The notes under the pieces are model-generated. The model ran no database searches. It was not told where the DNA came from and saw nothing but the letters and a program-made list of their open reading frames with translations. The translations under genes were made by a program, and so were the position numbers. This document shows, piece by piece, positions 7,992 to 17,630 of a stretch of DNA of 64,000 nt. Numbering within the stretch: position 1 is the first letter of the stretch; every line of letters begins with the position of its first letter. This DNA comes from Megasphaera elsdenii (lineage in GTDB: Bacteria; Bacillota; Negativicutes; Veillonellales; Megasphaeraceae), in the NCBI RefSeq assembly GCF_020539865.1, contig NZ_JAJBQV010000007.1, positions 1 through 64,000 of the forward strand. The letters run 5' to 3'.

Positions 7992-8639
7992 ATGGCTATT
8001 ACAGCAGCAATGGTAAAAGAATTAAGAACAAAAACCGGTGCAGGCATGATGGACTGCAAAAAAGCATTGACCGAAAGCAACGGCGATATGGAAAAAGCCG
8101 TCGACTTGCTTCGTGAACATGGCTTGGCTGCAGCAGCTAAGAAAGCAGACCGCATCGCTGCTGAAGGTTTAGTTTATTCTTACATCCATGGCAACGGCCG
8201 TATCGGCGTCCTCGTCGAAGTCAACTGCGAAACAGACTTCGTCGCTCAGACTGACAACTTCAAAGCACTCTGCAAAGACATTGCAATGCAGATTGCTGCT
8301 GCAAAACCGGCATACCTCAAACGGGAAGAAGTTCCGGCTGAAGTTTTGGAACATGAAAAAGAAGTTCTCCGCCAGCAGGCCCTGAACGAAGGCAAACCGG
8401 AAAAAATCGTCGAAAAGATGATTACTGGCCGTATCGAAAAATTCTACAAAGAAAACTGCCTCCTCGATCAGGAATTCATCAAAGATTCTGACAAGACGGT
8501 CCAGCAGGTCGTTACCGAAGCAATTGCTAAAATCGGTGAAAAAATCGACATCCGCCGTTATACACGTTATGAATTGGGTGAAGGCCTGGAAAAACGGAAC
8601 GATGATTTTGTTTCCGAAGTAATGGCACAAGCTAAATAA
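7992..8639 (+). CDS. tsf: Elongation factor Ts
   Basis: This is the 215-residue guanine-nucleotide exchange factor for EF-Tu. The N-terminal UBA-like segment ends in the conserved [13 protein letters not shown], and the core has [11 protein letters not shown]. It is the short form of EF-Ts (about 200-220 residues, as in many Firmicutes and cyanobacteria) rather than the 280-residue E. coli form. AGGAGG precedes the ATG. It lies downstream of rpsB across a 109-base gap with an attenuator-like hairpin, and a strong terminator follows. Confidence 0.98.
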   Translation: MAITAAMVKELRTKTGAGMMDCKKALTESNGDMEKAVDLLREHGLAAAAKKADRIAAEGLVYSYIHGNGRIGVLVEVNCETDFVAQTDNFKALCKDIAMQIAAAKPAYLKREEVPAEVLEHEKEVLRQQALNEGKPEKIVEKMITGRIEKFYKENCLLDQEFIKDSDKTVQQVVTEAIAKIGEKIDIRRYTRYELGEGLEKRNDDFVSEVMAQAK

Positions 8640-8645
8640 GATTGC

Positions 8646-8680
8646 ATAAGAGAACACCCAACCCGTGTTCTCTTATTTTC
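8646..8680 (+). terminator. Rho-independent terminator after tsf
   Basis: A perfect 12-bp stem, ATAAGAGAACAC (8646-8657) with GTGTTCTCTTAT (8665-8676), followed by TTTC. Confidence 0.85.
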
Positions 8681-8683
8681 TAA

Positions 8684-9445
<762 letters not shown>

Positions 9446-9491
9446 ACGCTGTATGATATACTTATAAAAATAAAATAAGGAAGTGATTGAC

Positions 9492-10052
9492 ATGGAAGTA
9501 AAAGAAATCATCGCTCAGCACGAAGAAAAGATGGACAAGACCATCGAAGCTCTGAAACGGGAATTGTCATCGATTCGCACGGGCCGTGCCAGCACATCCC
9601 TGCTGGACCGGATTACCGTCGACTATTATGGTACGCCGACGCCGGTCAAACAGGTCGCTAATGTATCCGTTCCGGAACCGCGCATGCTCACCATCGCTCC
9701 GTGGGAACCGAAGATGCTCGGCGAAATCGAAAAAGCTATCCTTAAGTCTGACTTGGGCTTGAACCCCAACAACGACGGCAAGCTCATCCGCTTGGAAATC
9801 CCCCAGCTGACGGAAGAACGCCGGAAAGAACTGAGCAAGAAAGTCAGCAAGATCGCTGAAGACTCGAAAGTCGTTATCCGCAACATCCGCCGCGACGCCA
9901 ACGAAGCCATCAAGAAGATGGAAAAGAAGAAGGAAGTCACGGAAGATGACAGCAAAGAAGGTCAGGAAAATATCCAGAAGCTGACAGATAAAAAAATCAA
10001 GGTCATCGACGAAATCAAAGCGAAAAAAGAAAAAGAAGTCATGGCCGTATGA
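9492..10052 (+). CDS. frr: Ribosome-recycling factor
   Basis: This 186-residue, tRNA-shaped factor acts with EF-G to split post-termination ribosomes. It has the family signatures [10 protein letters not shown] and [11 protein letters not shown] and the typical length of 185. The ATG at 9492 is preferred, because AGGAAG lies 8 bases before it, while a GTG at 9483 overlaps that site. The stop codon overlaps the next small gene by four bases. Confidence 0.97.
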   Translation: MEVKEIIAQHEEKMDKTIEALKRELSSIRTGRASTSLLDRITVDYYGTPTPVKQVANVSVPEPRMLTIAPWEPKMLGEIEKAILKSDLGLNPNNDGKLIRLEIPQLTEERRKELSKKVSKIAEDSKVVIRNIRRDANEAIKKMEKKKEVTEDDSKEGQENIQKLTDKKIKVIDEIKAKKEKEVMAV

Positions 10053-10303
10053 TGGATATACGGATTTTTATTGGCATGCCGTTACGGTATGCCAAATCTG
10101 TATTACAGGAAAAAAATATTCCTTTTGTCATAGAGCGGACGCTGTCGCGGAGCCATTTCTTCCACTGCGACCCTGAGCAGACCTATGTCATCCGCGCCCA
10201 GTTACGAGATGACGGCACCGTTTGCCTCTTGGTCAACGACAGCCTGGAAATGAGCGAATCCGTAGCGGCAGCCCTGCGAAATGGAGACGTACAGCATGAT
10301 TAA
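10049..10303 (+). CDS. Small conserved-context protein between frr and uppS, function unknown
   Basis: This 84-residue protein is not one I recognise. It begins in an ATGA overlap with frr and its end overlaps the first codons of uppS by 8 bases. Coupling at both ends supports a real, translated gene. It has no signal peptide or membrane segment. The pattern of alternating hydrophobic residues ([17 protein letters not shown]) suggests a small beta-containing domain. It distantly resembles the I78 peptidase-inhibitor fold, but that is a weak impression only. Confidence 0.7.
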   Translation: MMDIRIFIGMPLRYAKSVLQEKNIPFVIERTLSRSHFFHCDPEQTYVIRAQLRDDGTVCLLVNDSLEMSESVAAALRNGDVQHD

Positions 10304-11066
10304 CTTTTTTGGCAAAAAGAAGAAAGAACCAGCAGGCTCCGTGTCCGAAGCTATGCTGGATCCGAACAATATTCCCCGCCACGTAGCCATCATCATGGAT
10401 GGCAATGGCCGATGGGCTAAGCGCAAGGGGCTGCCTCGCAGTTATGGTCATCGCGCCGGTGCCGATACGCTCAAGCGCATCGTCGTCGCTGCCGATGATC
10501 TGGGAATCAAAGTCCTGACAGTCTATGCCTTTTCTACGGAAAATTGGAAGCGTCCTGATGAAGAAGTGTCGTACATCATGAAGCTCATGAAGAGTTACTT
10601 GAGCAAGAATCTCTTGGAACTCAAGGAACACAACGTGCGGCTCCATGTCATCGGCGATATGAAGCGGCTCCATCCGGACCTGCAGGAAGCTTTTTCTCAG
10701 GCCGAAGCGGAGATGGCCGCCAATACGGGCCTCATCCTCAACGTCGCCGTCAATTATGGCGGCCGTCTGGAAATTACCCAGGCTGCCCGCAAAGTGGCAG
10801 AAGCTGTCCGGGACGGCCAGATCCGGCCCGAAGACATTACCGAAGCGACACTGGCTCAGCATCTCTATACGGATCCGGAAAACGATGTGGATCTGCTCAT
10901 CCGCCCTGGTGCGGACAAAAGGGTCAGTAATTTTCTCCTCTGGCAGATGGCTTACGCCGAATTCTGGTTCACCCAGCTCTGCTGGCCCGATTTTACGAAG
11001 GATACCCTGGTCGAAGCTATTTTGTCCTTCCAGGGCCGGGAACGGCGTTTCGGCGGCTTAAAATAA
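10296..11066 (+). CDS. uppS: Isoprenyl (undecaprenyl) diphosphate synthase
   Basis: This 256-residue cis-prenyltransferase makes the undecaprenyl carrier for peptidoglycan and LPS. It contains the substrate loop IIMDGNGRWAKRKGL, YAFSTENWKRP and the C-terminal SNFLLWQMAYAEFWF. The usual RT(G)GE motif is here RPGADKR, a mild variant. The start at 10296 follows GGAG with a 9-base gap; an ATG at 10281 would deepen the overlap with the small gene. It is followed by cdsA, so lipid carrier and phospholipid precursor genes are paired. Confidence 0.96.
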   Translation: MINFFGKKKKEPAGSVSEAMLDPNNIPRHVAIIMDGNGRWAKRKGLPRSYGHRAGADTLKRIVVAADDLGIKVLTVYAFSTENWKRPDEEVSYIMKLMKSYLSKNLLELKEHNVRLHVIGDMKRLHPDLQEAFSQAEAEMAANTGLILNVAVNYGGRLEITQAARKVAEAVRDGQIRPEDITEATLAQHLYTDPENDVDLLIRPGADKRVSNFLLWQMAYAEFWFTQLCWPDFTKDTLVEAILSFQGRERRFGGLK

Positions 11067-11085
11067 ATCAGGGAAGGTACATGAT

Positions 11086-11913
11086 ATGTTGGCAAAACGA
11101 ATACTGACAGGCATCGTCGGCGGTGCCTTTACGATTTTTGTGATTTACGAAGGGAATTGGCTGTTTTTCCTCATGATGGCCTTGTTATCCCTTGTCGCCT
11201 GGTATGAATACGGCAACTTAGTCCACAAGCTCCACGCCGTGACGGCTGATAAGTGCGGTGCCGTATGGCTCATTGCCATGCTGACGGCCTACTGGTTCGG
11301 CAGTACCAAGGTCATGCTCGTCCTGGCCTTGGGCCTCTTGTTCTGGCTCATGCTGCGGACCGTCTTTTTCCACAACAAGATAAAGCCCGTAGACAGCGCC
11401 TATACCTTGTACGGCCTGCTCTATATCGGCTGCGGTTTTCTGGCCATGCTGGCCTTGCGCAGCGGCTCTGTCGCTTCCTTCATGGGCAGCAGCTTCGGTG
11501 CAGTCATGCTGGAACCGGCGCGGTTCTTTGTTTTTCTCCTCATCTTTTCGACTTGGGCTAGTGATACCTTCGCTTTCGCCGTCGGCAAGATGATGGGCAA
11601 AGTCAAGCTCTGCCCGGCCATCAGCCCCGGAAAGACCCGTGAAGGGGCTATTGGCGGTTTTGTCGGTACCTTGGCTGTGGCCATTATCTTTTCGCTCATC
11701 TTTAAATTCTCTGTGCTTCACGCCTTGGCTATTGGCGTCATCATCGGCATCATGGCCCCTTTAGGCGATTTGGTCGAATCTATCTTGAAGCGCGTTTGCG
11801 GCGTCAAGGATTCGGGGAATATCATTCCCGGTCATGGCGGTGTCCTCGATCGCTTCGACAGCCTGCTCTTCGCAGCGCCGGCCATGTATGTCTATTTGAT
11901 GCTGGTCATTTAA
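11086..11913 (+). CDS. cdsA: Phosphatidate cytidylyltransferase
   Basis: This 275-residue multi-pass membrane enzyme converts phosphatidate and CTP to CDP-diacylglycerol. The C-terminal CDS signature is clear: GVKDSGNIIPGHGGVLDRFD. About eight hydrophobic segments are visible from the N-terminus onward. It sits 19 bases after uppS and 13 before dxr, in the standard order. Confidence 0.96.
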   Translation: MLAKRILTGIVGGAFTIFVIYEGNWLFFLMMALLSLVAWYEYGNLVHKLHAVTADKCGAVWLIAMLTAYWFGSTKVMLVLALGLLFWLMLRTVFFHNKIKPVDSAYTLYGLLYIGCGFLAMLALRSGSVASFMGSSFGAVMLEPARFFVFLLIFSTWASDTFAFAVGKMMGKVKLCPAISPGKTREGAIGGFVGTLAVAIIFSLIFKFSVLHALAIGVIIGIMAPLGDLVESILKRVCGVKDSGNIIPGHGGVLDRFDSLLFAAPAMYVYLMLVI

Positions 11914-11926
11914 AGGAGGGCAGGGT

Positions 11927-13072
11927 ATGAAGGATATTTTGATTTTAGGCAGCACTGGTTCTATCGGGACCCAGGCCGTCGATGTCATCGACGCCCATCC
12001 CGAGGCCTTCCGCCTGGCGGGTGTCGCTGCCTATTCTCATTGGCAGGAAGTGGCCCGCCAGGTTCGGGCCCATCAGGTGAAATGGGCTTGCATGGTCGAT
12101 GAAAAGGCCGCCCAGGAACTGCGCCGTGCTGTCGGCCCGGCGTGTACTGTCTTTTCCGGCAGTGACGGCCTGCTGAAACTCATCGATGAATGTGATGCTC
12201 ACATCGTCTTGACATCCCTCGTCGGTGCTGCCGGCATCGAGCCGACGCTCCATGCTATCGAGAACGGGATGGATATCGCGCTGGCCAATAAGGAAACCCT
12301 CGTCGCTGCTGGCGAGTTGGTCATGAAGGAAGCCGCAGACCACGGCGTCCGCATCCTGCCCGTAGACAGTGAACACGGGGCTATCTTCCAGTGCCTTCAG
12401 GGGCGCCGTCCAGAGGAAGTGGCTAAACTGCTGGTCACGGCCTCTGGCGGGCCTCACTTTCGCCGGCCTGCGTCGGAATTCTCGTCGATTACGGTCGAAC
12501 AGTGCCTCAAGCATCCGACGTGGAATATGGGTGGCAAGATTACTATCGATTCGGCGACGATGTTCAACAAGGGCTTGGAAGTCATCGAAGCCCATTGGCT
12601 CTTCCACATGCCTTTCGATAAGATTGAAGTTGTCATCCAGCCGCAGAGCATCATCCATTCCATGATCGAGTTCATCGACGGTTCCATCCTGGCTCAGCTG
12701 GGTATGCCCGACATGCGCCTGCCCATCCAGTACGCCTTTACCTATCCGGAACGGATGGCTGTCCGCGGTGCCCAGCCTATTGACTGGAAGACGCTGGGGA
12801 CGCTGGAATTCTTCCCGCCTGACGACGAGAAGTTCCCGTCCATCGGACTGGCTTATGAAGCCGGCCGCATCGGCGGTACCATGCCCTGCGTCCTCAACGG
12901 GGCCAATGAAGTCGCCGTCTATGCTTTTCTGCGTAAAGAGATTCCCTTTACGCGTATTTTTGATATTGTCCGTACTGTCATGGAACGGCACGCGGTTACG
13001 CATGACGTCACCTTGGCGTCCATCCGCCAGGCCGATGCCTGGGCTCGCCGCTGTGCTGCTTCTTTGCTGTAG
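11927..13072 (+). CDS. dxr: 1-deoxy-D-xylulose 5-phosphate reductoisomerase
   Basis: This 381-residue, NADPH-dependent second step of the MEP isoprenoid pathway has the nucleotide motif LGSTGSIGTQ at the N-terminus. Further motifs are NKETLVAAG, the metal/substrate region DSEHGAIFQCL and KITIDSATMFNKGLEV. It feeds the same pathway as ispG two genes downstream, with the site-2 protease gene between. AAAGGAGG precedes the ATG. Confidence 0.97.
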   Translation: MKDILILGSTGSIGTQAVDVIDAHPEAFRLAGVAAYSHWQEVARQVRAHQVKWACMVDEKAAQELRRAVGPACTVFSGSDGLLKLIDECDAHIVLTSLVGAAGIEPTLHAIENGMDIALANKETLVAAGELVMKEAADHGVRILPVDSEHGAIFQCLQGRRPEEVAKLLVTASGGPHFRRPASEFSSITVEQCLKHPTWNMGGKITIDSATMFNKGLEVIEAHWLFHMPFDKIEVVIQPQSIIHSMIEFIDGSILAQLGMPDMRLPIQYAFTYPERMAVRGAQPIDWKTLGTLEFFPPDDEKFPSIGLAYEAGRIGGTMPCVLNGANEVAVYAFLRKEIPFTRIFDIVRTVMERHAVTHDVTLASIRQADAWARRCAASLL

Positions 13073-13086
13073 AAAGGGGGTTTCCC

Positions 13087-14109
13087 GTGGGTCTTACTAT
13101 TTTAGCGACGATTTTCGTCTTCAGTGTCATCGTCTTCGTTCACGAATTGGGCCATTTTGCAACGGCCAAGTGGGCAGGGATGCAAGTCGATGAGTTCGCA
13201 CTCGGTTTTGGCCCCAAAGTGTACAGTGTACGCCGCGGCGATACAGAATATTCCCTGCGGGCCATTCCTCTTGGCGGATTCAACCGCATCGCCGGTATGA
13301 CGGAAGAGGAAGACTTGAACGATAAATCTTTCCTGAGCAAACCCGTCTGGAAGCGCCTGATTGTCATCGCTGCCGGCGGTATTATGAACTTCATCCTGGC
13401 CATCGTCTTATTGTGGGGCTTGTTCTTCGTCGTCGGCACAGTGACTGTTTCGCCGGAAGCTGTCGTCGGTTCGACCATCGCTGGTTCGCCAGCTGAACAG
13501 TCGGGCCTTGTAGCTGGCGATCGCATTGTCCGCATCGGCAATCGGGATATTTCCCAATGGTCTGATATTTCTCAGGCCGTCGCGCCGTACAGCCATGCCG
13601 TGGTTACCGTGGAAATCGAACGGGACGGCCAGATTCAGGGAGTTGAAATGGTGCCCGACGTAGACAGTGCTTCGAAGAAAGCCATGCTCGGCGTCATGCC
13701 GATGACGACGAAAGAAGCCCATGGCTTCTTTGAATCGGCTGGCATGGCCGTCCAGCGGACAGGCAAGCTCTGCCAGCTCATGATCGTTGGCCTCTATGAT
13801 ATGGTGACGGGTCGGGAAAAGGCGGAAGTCGCCGGCCCTATCGGCGTTGCCCAGCTGGCTGGACAAGTCGCTGCGTCAGGTTTTGCTAACTTGCTCATGT
13901 TTACGGCTTTTCTCAGCCTCAACTTGGGCATCTTGAATCTCCTGCCCGTGCCACTCCTCGATGGAGGTTATATTATTTTATTGATTCTCGAAGGAATTAC
14001 GCGCCGGCGGATGCCGAAACGGGCGTTGTACTACATCCAGGTCACAGGGGCTGTCCTCTTGGGCTCCCTGTTCCTCTTCGCCATGTTTCAGGATCTCAGC
14101 CGCTTTTAG
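13087..14109 (+). CDS. rseP: Site-2 (RIP) membrane metalloprotease RseP
   Basis: This 340-residue polytopic zinc protease cleaves membrane proteins within the bilayer. It has VHELGHF in the first membrane segment and the second motif NLLPVPLLDGGY in the C-terminal segment. One PDZ domain (about residues 125-190, SPAEQSGLVAGDRIVRIG) lies between; E. coli RseP has two. The start is GTG after AAAGGGGG. The position between dxr and ispG is the common Firmicute order. Its substrate, probably an anti-sigma factor or signal-peptide remnants, cannot be read from the sequence. Confidence 0.95.
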   Translation: MGLTILATIFVFSVIVFVHELGHFATAKWAGMQVDEFALGFGPKVYSVRRGDTEYSLRAIPLGGFNRIAGMTEEEDLNDKSFLSKPVWKRLIVIAAGGIMNFILAIVLLWGLFFVVGTVTVSPEAVVGSTIAGSPAEQSGLVAGDRIVRIGNRDISQWSDISQAVAPYSHAVVTVEIERDGQIQGVEMVPDVDSASKKAMLGVMPMTTKEAHGFFESAGMAVQRTGKLCQLMIVGLYDMVTGREKAEVAGPIGVAQLAGQVAASGFANLLMFTAFLSLNLGILNLLPVPLLDGGYIILLILEGITRRRMPKRALYYIQVTGAVLLGSLFLFAMFQDLSRF

Positions 14110-14124
14110 AAAGGCAGGCCTTGC

Positions 14125-15192
14125 ATGAAACGTAGAAAATCTCTTCCCGTCCAGGCGGGCAGCGTCACCATCGGCGGCGATGCGCCTGTATCGGTCCAGA
14201 CAATGTCGACGGTCAACCCGGCCCATATGGCTGAAGCCGTCGTCGACGCCCGCCGCCTGGCGTCGTATGGCGCTGAAATCTTGCGCTTCGCCGTTCCCGA
14301 TATGAAAGCGGCGCAAGGCCTGGCTGCCGTCGTTCAGGCTGTGGATATTCCTATTGTCGCCGATATCCACTTCGATTACCGCCTGGCCCTGGCTGCCGTC
14401 GATAGCGGCGTCCAGGCCTTGCGCATTAATCCGGGAAATATCGGTTCTGACGATAATGTCGTCAAAGTCGTCGAAAAAGTGCGCCCTAAGGGCATCCCTA
14501 TCCGCATCGGCATCAATACGGGATCCTTGCCGGAAGATATCCTGGCCCGGAGCGGCGGCCATCCGACGGCAGCTGGCATGGTCGAAGGCGCCTTGCGCCA
14601 TATCCGCATCCTGGAACGCATGGATTACCGCAATATGGTCATTTCCCTCAAAGCATCCGATGTACCCTTGATGATCGAAGCCTATGAAGCCTTGGCTGAC
14701 AAGGTGCCCTATGCCCTGCACTTAGGCGTCACGGAAGCCGGCTTGGTCCGCGAAGGGAGCATCAAGTCGGCCATCGGTATCGGCACGCTGCTCCACGAAG
14801 GGATTGGCGATACGATCCGCGTATCCCTGACGGGCGATCCCGTCGAAGAAATCAAGGCCGGTCAGGCCATCCTCAGTGCCCTCGGCCTTCGCCGTTTCGG
14901 GCCGACCCTCATTTCCTGTCCGACCTGCGGCCGGACCCAGGTCCACCTCATCGACTTGGCCCAGGAAGTAGAGGAAGCCATTTCTCATTTGACGGTACCC
15001 ATCAAGGTCGCCGTCATGGGCTGTGTCGTCAACGGTCCCGGCGAAGCCAGGGAAGCCGATTTCGGTATTGCCGGCGGCAAGGGGAAAGGCATCGTCTTTT
15101 CCCATGGCCAGGTCCTGCGCACGGTGCCAGAAGATCGGCTCGTGTCCAGCCTGCTGGAAGAAATCGAAAAAACCATTGCAAAGGAGTCTTAA
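14125..15192 (+). CDS. ispG: 4-hydroxy-3-methylbut-2-en-1-yl diphosphate synthase (flavodoxin)
   Basis: This 355-residue iron-sulfur enzyme of the MEP pathway converts ME-cPP to HMBPP. The TIM-barrel N-terminus has SVQTMSTVNP. The C-terminal 4Fe-4S ligands lie in SCPTCGRTQ and VMGCVVNGPGEA. Length and motif order match the short bacterial form. Its stop lies 3 bases before proS. Confidence 0.97.
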   Translation: MKRRKSLPVQAGSVTIGGDAPVSVQTMSTVNPAHMAEAVVDARRLASYGAEILRFAVPDMKAAQGLAAVVQAVDIPIVADIHFDYRLALAAVDSGVQALRINPGNIGSDDNVVKVVEKVRPKGIPIRIGINTGSLPEDILARSGGHPTAAGMVEGALRHIRILERMDYRNMVISLKASDVPLMIEAYEALADKVPYALHLGVTEAGLVREGSIKSAIGIGTLLHEGIGDTIRVSLTGDPVEEIKAGQAILSALGLRRFGPTLISCPTCGRTQVHLIDLAQEVEEAISHLTVPIKVAVMGCVVNGPGEAREADFGIAGGKGKGIVFSHGQVLRTVPEDRLVSSLLEEIEKTIAKES

Positions 15193-15195
15193 CTC

Positions 15196-16929
15196 ATGTT
15201 AGCATCGAAATTGTATAGTCCGACGCTGCGGGAAATCCCGGCAGACGCCGAAATCGCCAGCCATCAGTATATGTTGAAAGCCGGGATGATCCGCAAGAAT
15301 GGCGGCGGCTTGTATTCTTTCTTGCCCTTAGGCCGTAGGGTCGAACTCAAGATTGAAGCCATCGTCCGCGAAGAAATGGACAACATCGGCGCCCAGGAAA
15401 TCATGATGCCCATTATGCAGCCGGCTGAAATCTGGCACGAATCGGGCCGCTGGAATGCCTATGGGCCGGAAATGTTCAAACTGGAAGACCGCCATGGGAA
15501 TCATTTCTGCCTCGGGCCGACGCATGAAGAATTGATTACGACCTTAGTCCGCAATGAACTGCGTTCGTACAAACAGATGCCTGTCACGCTGTGGCAGATG
15601 CAGAATAAATACCGTGACGAAATCCGTCCGCGTTTCGGCCTCATGCGCAGCCGTGAATTCGTCATGAAAGACGCTTATTCTTTCGACGTCGATGAAGAAG
15701 GCCTGCACAAGAGCTATCAAGATGAATACGATGCCTATACGCGTATCTTCACACGCTGCGGCTTGAATTTCAAGCCCGTCGAAGCCGACAGTGGCCAGAT
15801 CGGTGGCAATCACACCCATGAATTCATGGCCCTGGCCCAGGCTGGCGAAGCCGAAATCGTATCATGCACGAAATGTGATTATGCAGCAGACATCGAAAAA
15901 GCCGTTCCTCAGACCGTCGAAATGCCTGCTGAAGACGCAAAAGATGTAGAACTTATTGAAACACCGAACTGCTCGACCATTGAAGACCTGGCTCAGTTCC
16001 TGCACATCCCCGTAGAAAAGACGATTAAAGCCGTCGCCTTCACCATTGACGGTGAAAAGACCGTTCTCTGTATGGTCCGCGGCGACCATGAAGTCAACGA
16101 CGTCGCTGTCCAGAATTTCGTCGGCGGCAATGTCATCGAACCGGCTACGGAAGAAGAACTGAAGGCCCACGGCCTTCAGCCGGGGTACATGAGTCCCATG
16201 GGTGCTGACAAACCGGACAATGAAACGTTCTTCGTCCTCGTCGACCCGTCGGCTATGAACGTTCCCAACGGGGTCACCGGCGCCAATAAGGCTGGTTATC
16301 ACTATCAGAACGTCAATCCGTCGCGGGACTTCCAAAACGTGACGGTTACGACGATCCGCAACATGGTCGCTGGTGATTCATGCCCGCACTGCGGTGCCCC
16401 TGTCGAAATCGTCCGCGGCATTGAAGTCGGCCAGGTCTTTGAACTGGGCACGAAGTATTCTGAAGCCCTCCATGCGACCTTCCTCGACCAGAACGGCAAA
16501 GCCAAACCTTACGTTATGGGCTGCTACGGCATCGGCGTTACCCGTACTATTGCCGCTGCTATCGAACAGTTCCACGATGAACACGGTATCATGTGGCCTG
16601 TCGCCATCGCGCCTTTTGAAGTCGCTATCGTTCCGGTCAGCAGCAAAGACCAGGACCAGGTCCGCATCGCTGGCGACCTCTATCAGGCCCTGAAGGCGGC
16701 CAAGGCCGACGTCCTCCTTGATGACCGCAATGAACGGGCTGGCGTCAAATTCAACGATGCCGACCTCATCGGCTATCCGGTCCGGGTCACGGTCGGCAAG
16801 AAGAGCGCTGCCGAAGGGACTGTCGAAATTAAGATTCGCCGGACTGGCGAACAGGAAGTCGTCGCCATCGACCAGGCAGTGGCCCGCGTCCAGGAAATCT
16901 TAGCCGACTTGCGTAGCAAGAATATGTAA
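15196..16929 (+). CDS. proS: Prolyl-tRNA synthetase, bacterial type with editing insertion
   Basis: This 577-residue class II synthetase shows motif 1 and 2 regions (LPLGRRVELKIE, NKYRDEIRPRFGLMRSREF). It has a YbaK-like INS editing domain around residues 225-385 (TIKAVAFTIDGEKTVLCMVRGDHEVND) and motif 3 followed by the anticodon-binding domain. It is full length for the bacterial type. No T-box leader precedes it; it is only 3 bases from ispG. A strong terminator follows. Confidence 0.97.
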   Translation: MLASKLYSPTLREIPADAEIASHQYMLKAGMIRKNGGGLYSFLPLGRRVELKIEAIVREEMDNIGAQEIMMPIMQPAEIWHESGRWNAYGPEMFKLEDRHGNHFCLGPTHEELITTLVRNELRSYKQMPVTLWQMQNKYRDEIRPRFGLMRSREFVMKDAYSFDVDEEGLHKSYQDEYDAYTRIFTRCGLNFKPVEADSGQIGGNHTHEFMALAQAGEAEIVSCTKCDYAADIEKAVPQTVEMPAEDAKDVELIETPNCSTIEDLAQFLHIPVEKTIKAVAFTIDGEKTVLCMVRGDHEVNDVAVQNFVGGNVIEPATEEELKAHGLQPGYMSPMGADKPDNETFFVLVDPSAMNVPNGVTGANKAGYHYQNVNPSRDFQNVTVTTIRNMVAGDSCPHCGAPVEIVRGIEVGQVFELGTKYSEALHATFLDQNGKAKPYVMGCYGIGVTRTIAAAIEQFHDEHGIMWPVAIAPFEVAIVPVSSKDQDQVRIAGDLYQALKAAKADVLLDDRNERAGVKFNDADLIGYPVRVTVGKKSAAEGTVEIKIRRTGEQEVVAIDQAVARVQEILADLRSKNM

Positions 16930-16959
16930 ATAGAACGCATATGCTATAAAAATATTTCC

Positions 16960-17003
16960 ATAAAACGGGGAGAAATGCTTGTATTTTTCCCCGTTTTATT
17001 TTA
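16960..17003 (+). terminator. Rho-independent terminator after proS
   Basis: A 12-bp stem, ATAAAACGGGGA (16960-16971) with TCCCCGTTTTAT (16988-16999), followed by TTTTAT. Its loop and 3' arm overlap the marR promoter. Confidence 0.85.
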
Positions 17004-17007
17004 TACT
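16979..17007 (+). promoter_or_regulatory. marR-family gene promoter
   Basis: TTGTAT (16979-16984), a 17-base spacer and TATACT (17002-17007), nested in the proS terminator. Confidence 0.6.
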
Positions 17008-17008
17008 T

Positions 17009-17025
17009 TTAGTTAGTGAGCTAAT
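17009..17025. promoter_or_regulatory. Candidate MarR operator
   Basis: An imperfect inverted repeat, TTAGTTAGTGAGCTAAT, sits directly after the -10 box, where a bound dimer would block transcription start. TTAG..CTAA palindromes are typical of MarR-family sites. Self-regulation is inference. Confidence 0.5.
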
Positions 17026-17043
17026 CAAAAGAGGGGGAGACGT

Positions 17044-17529
17044 ATGAGATTTGAAGCATTCCCGACGCGGGAAGGATTGGAAAGACATGCCCAGATTATT
17101 CCAGAAATCGAACCGTCGGCGGTCCTGGCCATGCTGCGCATCTCCCAGGCTGCTGAGATCATCCGCTCGTCTATCAACGACGTCCTGACCAAACAGTATC
17201 ACCTGTCCCAGGGGAAGTTGCGGGTCATGATTGTCCTGCATCAGAATCCGGAGGGCATTGCGCCGTCCAAGCTGGCCGAGAAGACCGGCGTGACCAGGGC
17301 GACGATTACGACCATGGTCAAGCGCATGGTCCGCGATGGATTGGCGACGGTCGTCATCGACCAGGAAGACAAGCGGGGCAAAAAGGTCAGCCTTACTGCC
17401 CAAGGCCGCCAGTTCATGGGCCAAGTACTGCCCGGCCATTATTTGCGCATTTCGACGCTCATGAACCGCCTCAGCGAAGACGAACAGACTGAACTGATCC
17501 GACTGCTGATGAAATTGAGCCAGCACTGA
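17044..17529 (+). CDS. MarR-family transcriptional regulator
   Basis: This 161-residue winged-helix regulator has the recognition region GIAPSKLAEKTGVTRATITT, the wing DQEDKRGKKVSLT and dimerisation helices at both ends. The N-terminal ~25 residues extend beyond a minimal MarR. The ligand is unknown. It is monocistronic, with a terminator directly after it, and an operator-like palindrome at its own promoter suggests autorepression. No obvious efflux or degradation gene is adjacent, so its wider regulon is not visible here. Confidence 0.88.
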   Translation: MRFEAFPTREGLERHAQIIPEIEPSAVLAMLRISQAAEIIRSSINDVLTKQYHLSQGKLRVMIVLHQNPEGIAPSKLAEKTGVTRATITTMVKRMVRDGLATVVIDQEDKRGKKVSLTAQGRQFMGQVLPGHYLRISTLMNRLSEDEQTELIRLLMKLSQH

Positions 17530-17546
17530 TTTTCTCAGCAAATCTT

Positions 17547-17579
17547 AACCTGAAAAGCTTTGCTTTTCAGGTTTTTTTC
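17547..17579 (+). terminator. Rho-independent terminator after the MarR gene
   Basis: AACCTGAAAAGC (17547-17558) pairs with GCTTTTCAGGTT (17562-17573), loop TTT, followed by seven T residues. Confidence 0.9.
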
Positions 17580-17630
17580 ATTTTTCCTTGTTACACTGGT
17601 GAAAAATGGAAAAAGAAAGAAGGTTTGCTT

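Noticed and set aside
11945..13003. A 352-codon minus-strand frame inside dxr
   Set aside because: It is a shadow of a well-conserved gene; the translation matches no protein family.
15180..15200. A T-box or other leader before proS
   Set aside because: Only 3 bases separate ispG and proS, so there is no room for a leader.
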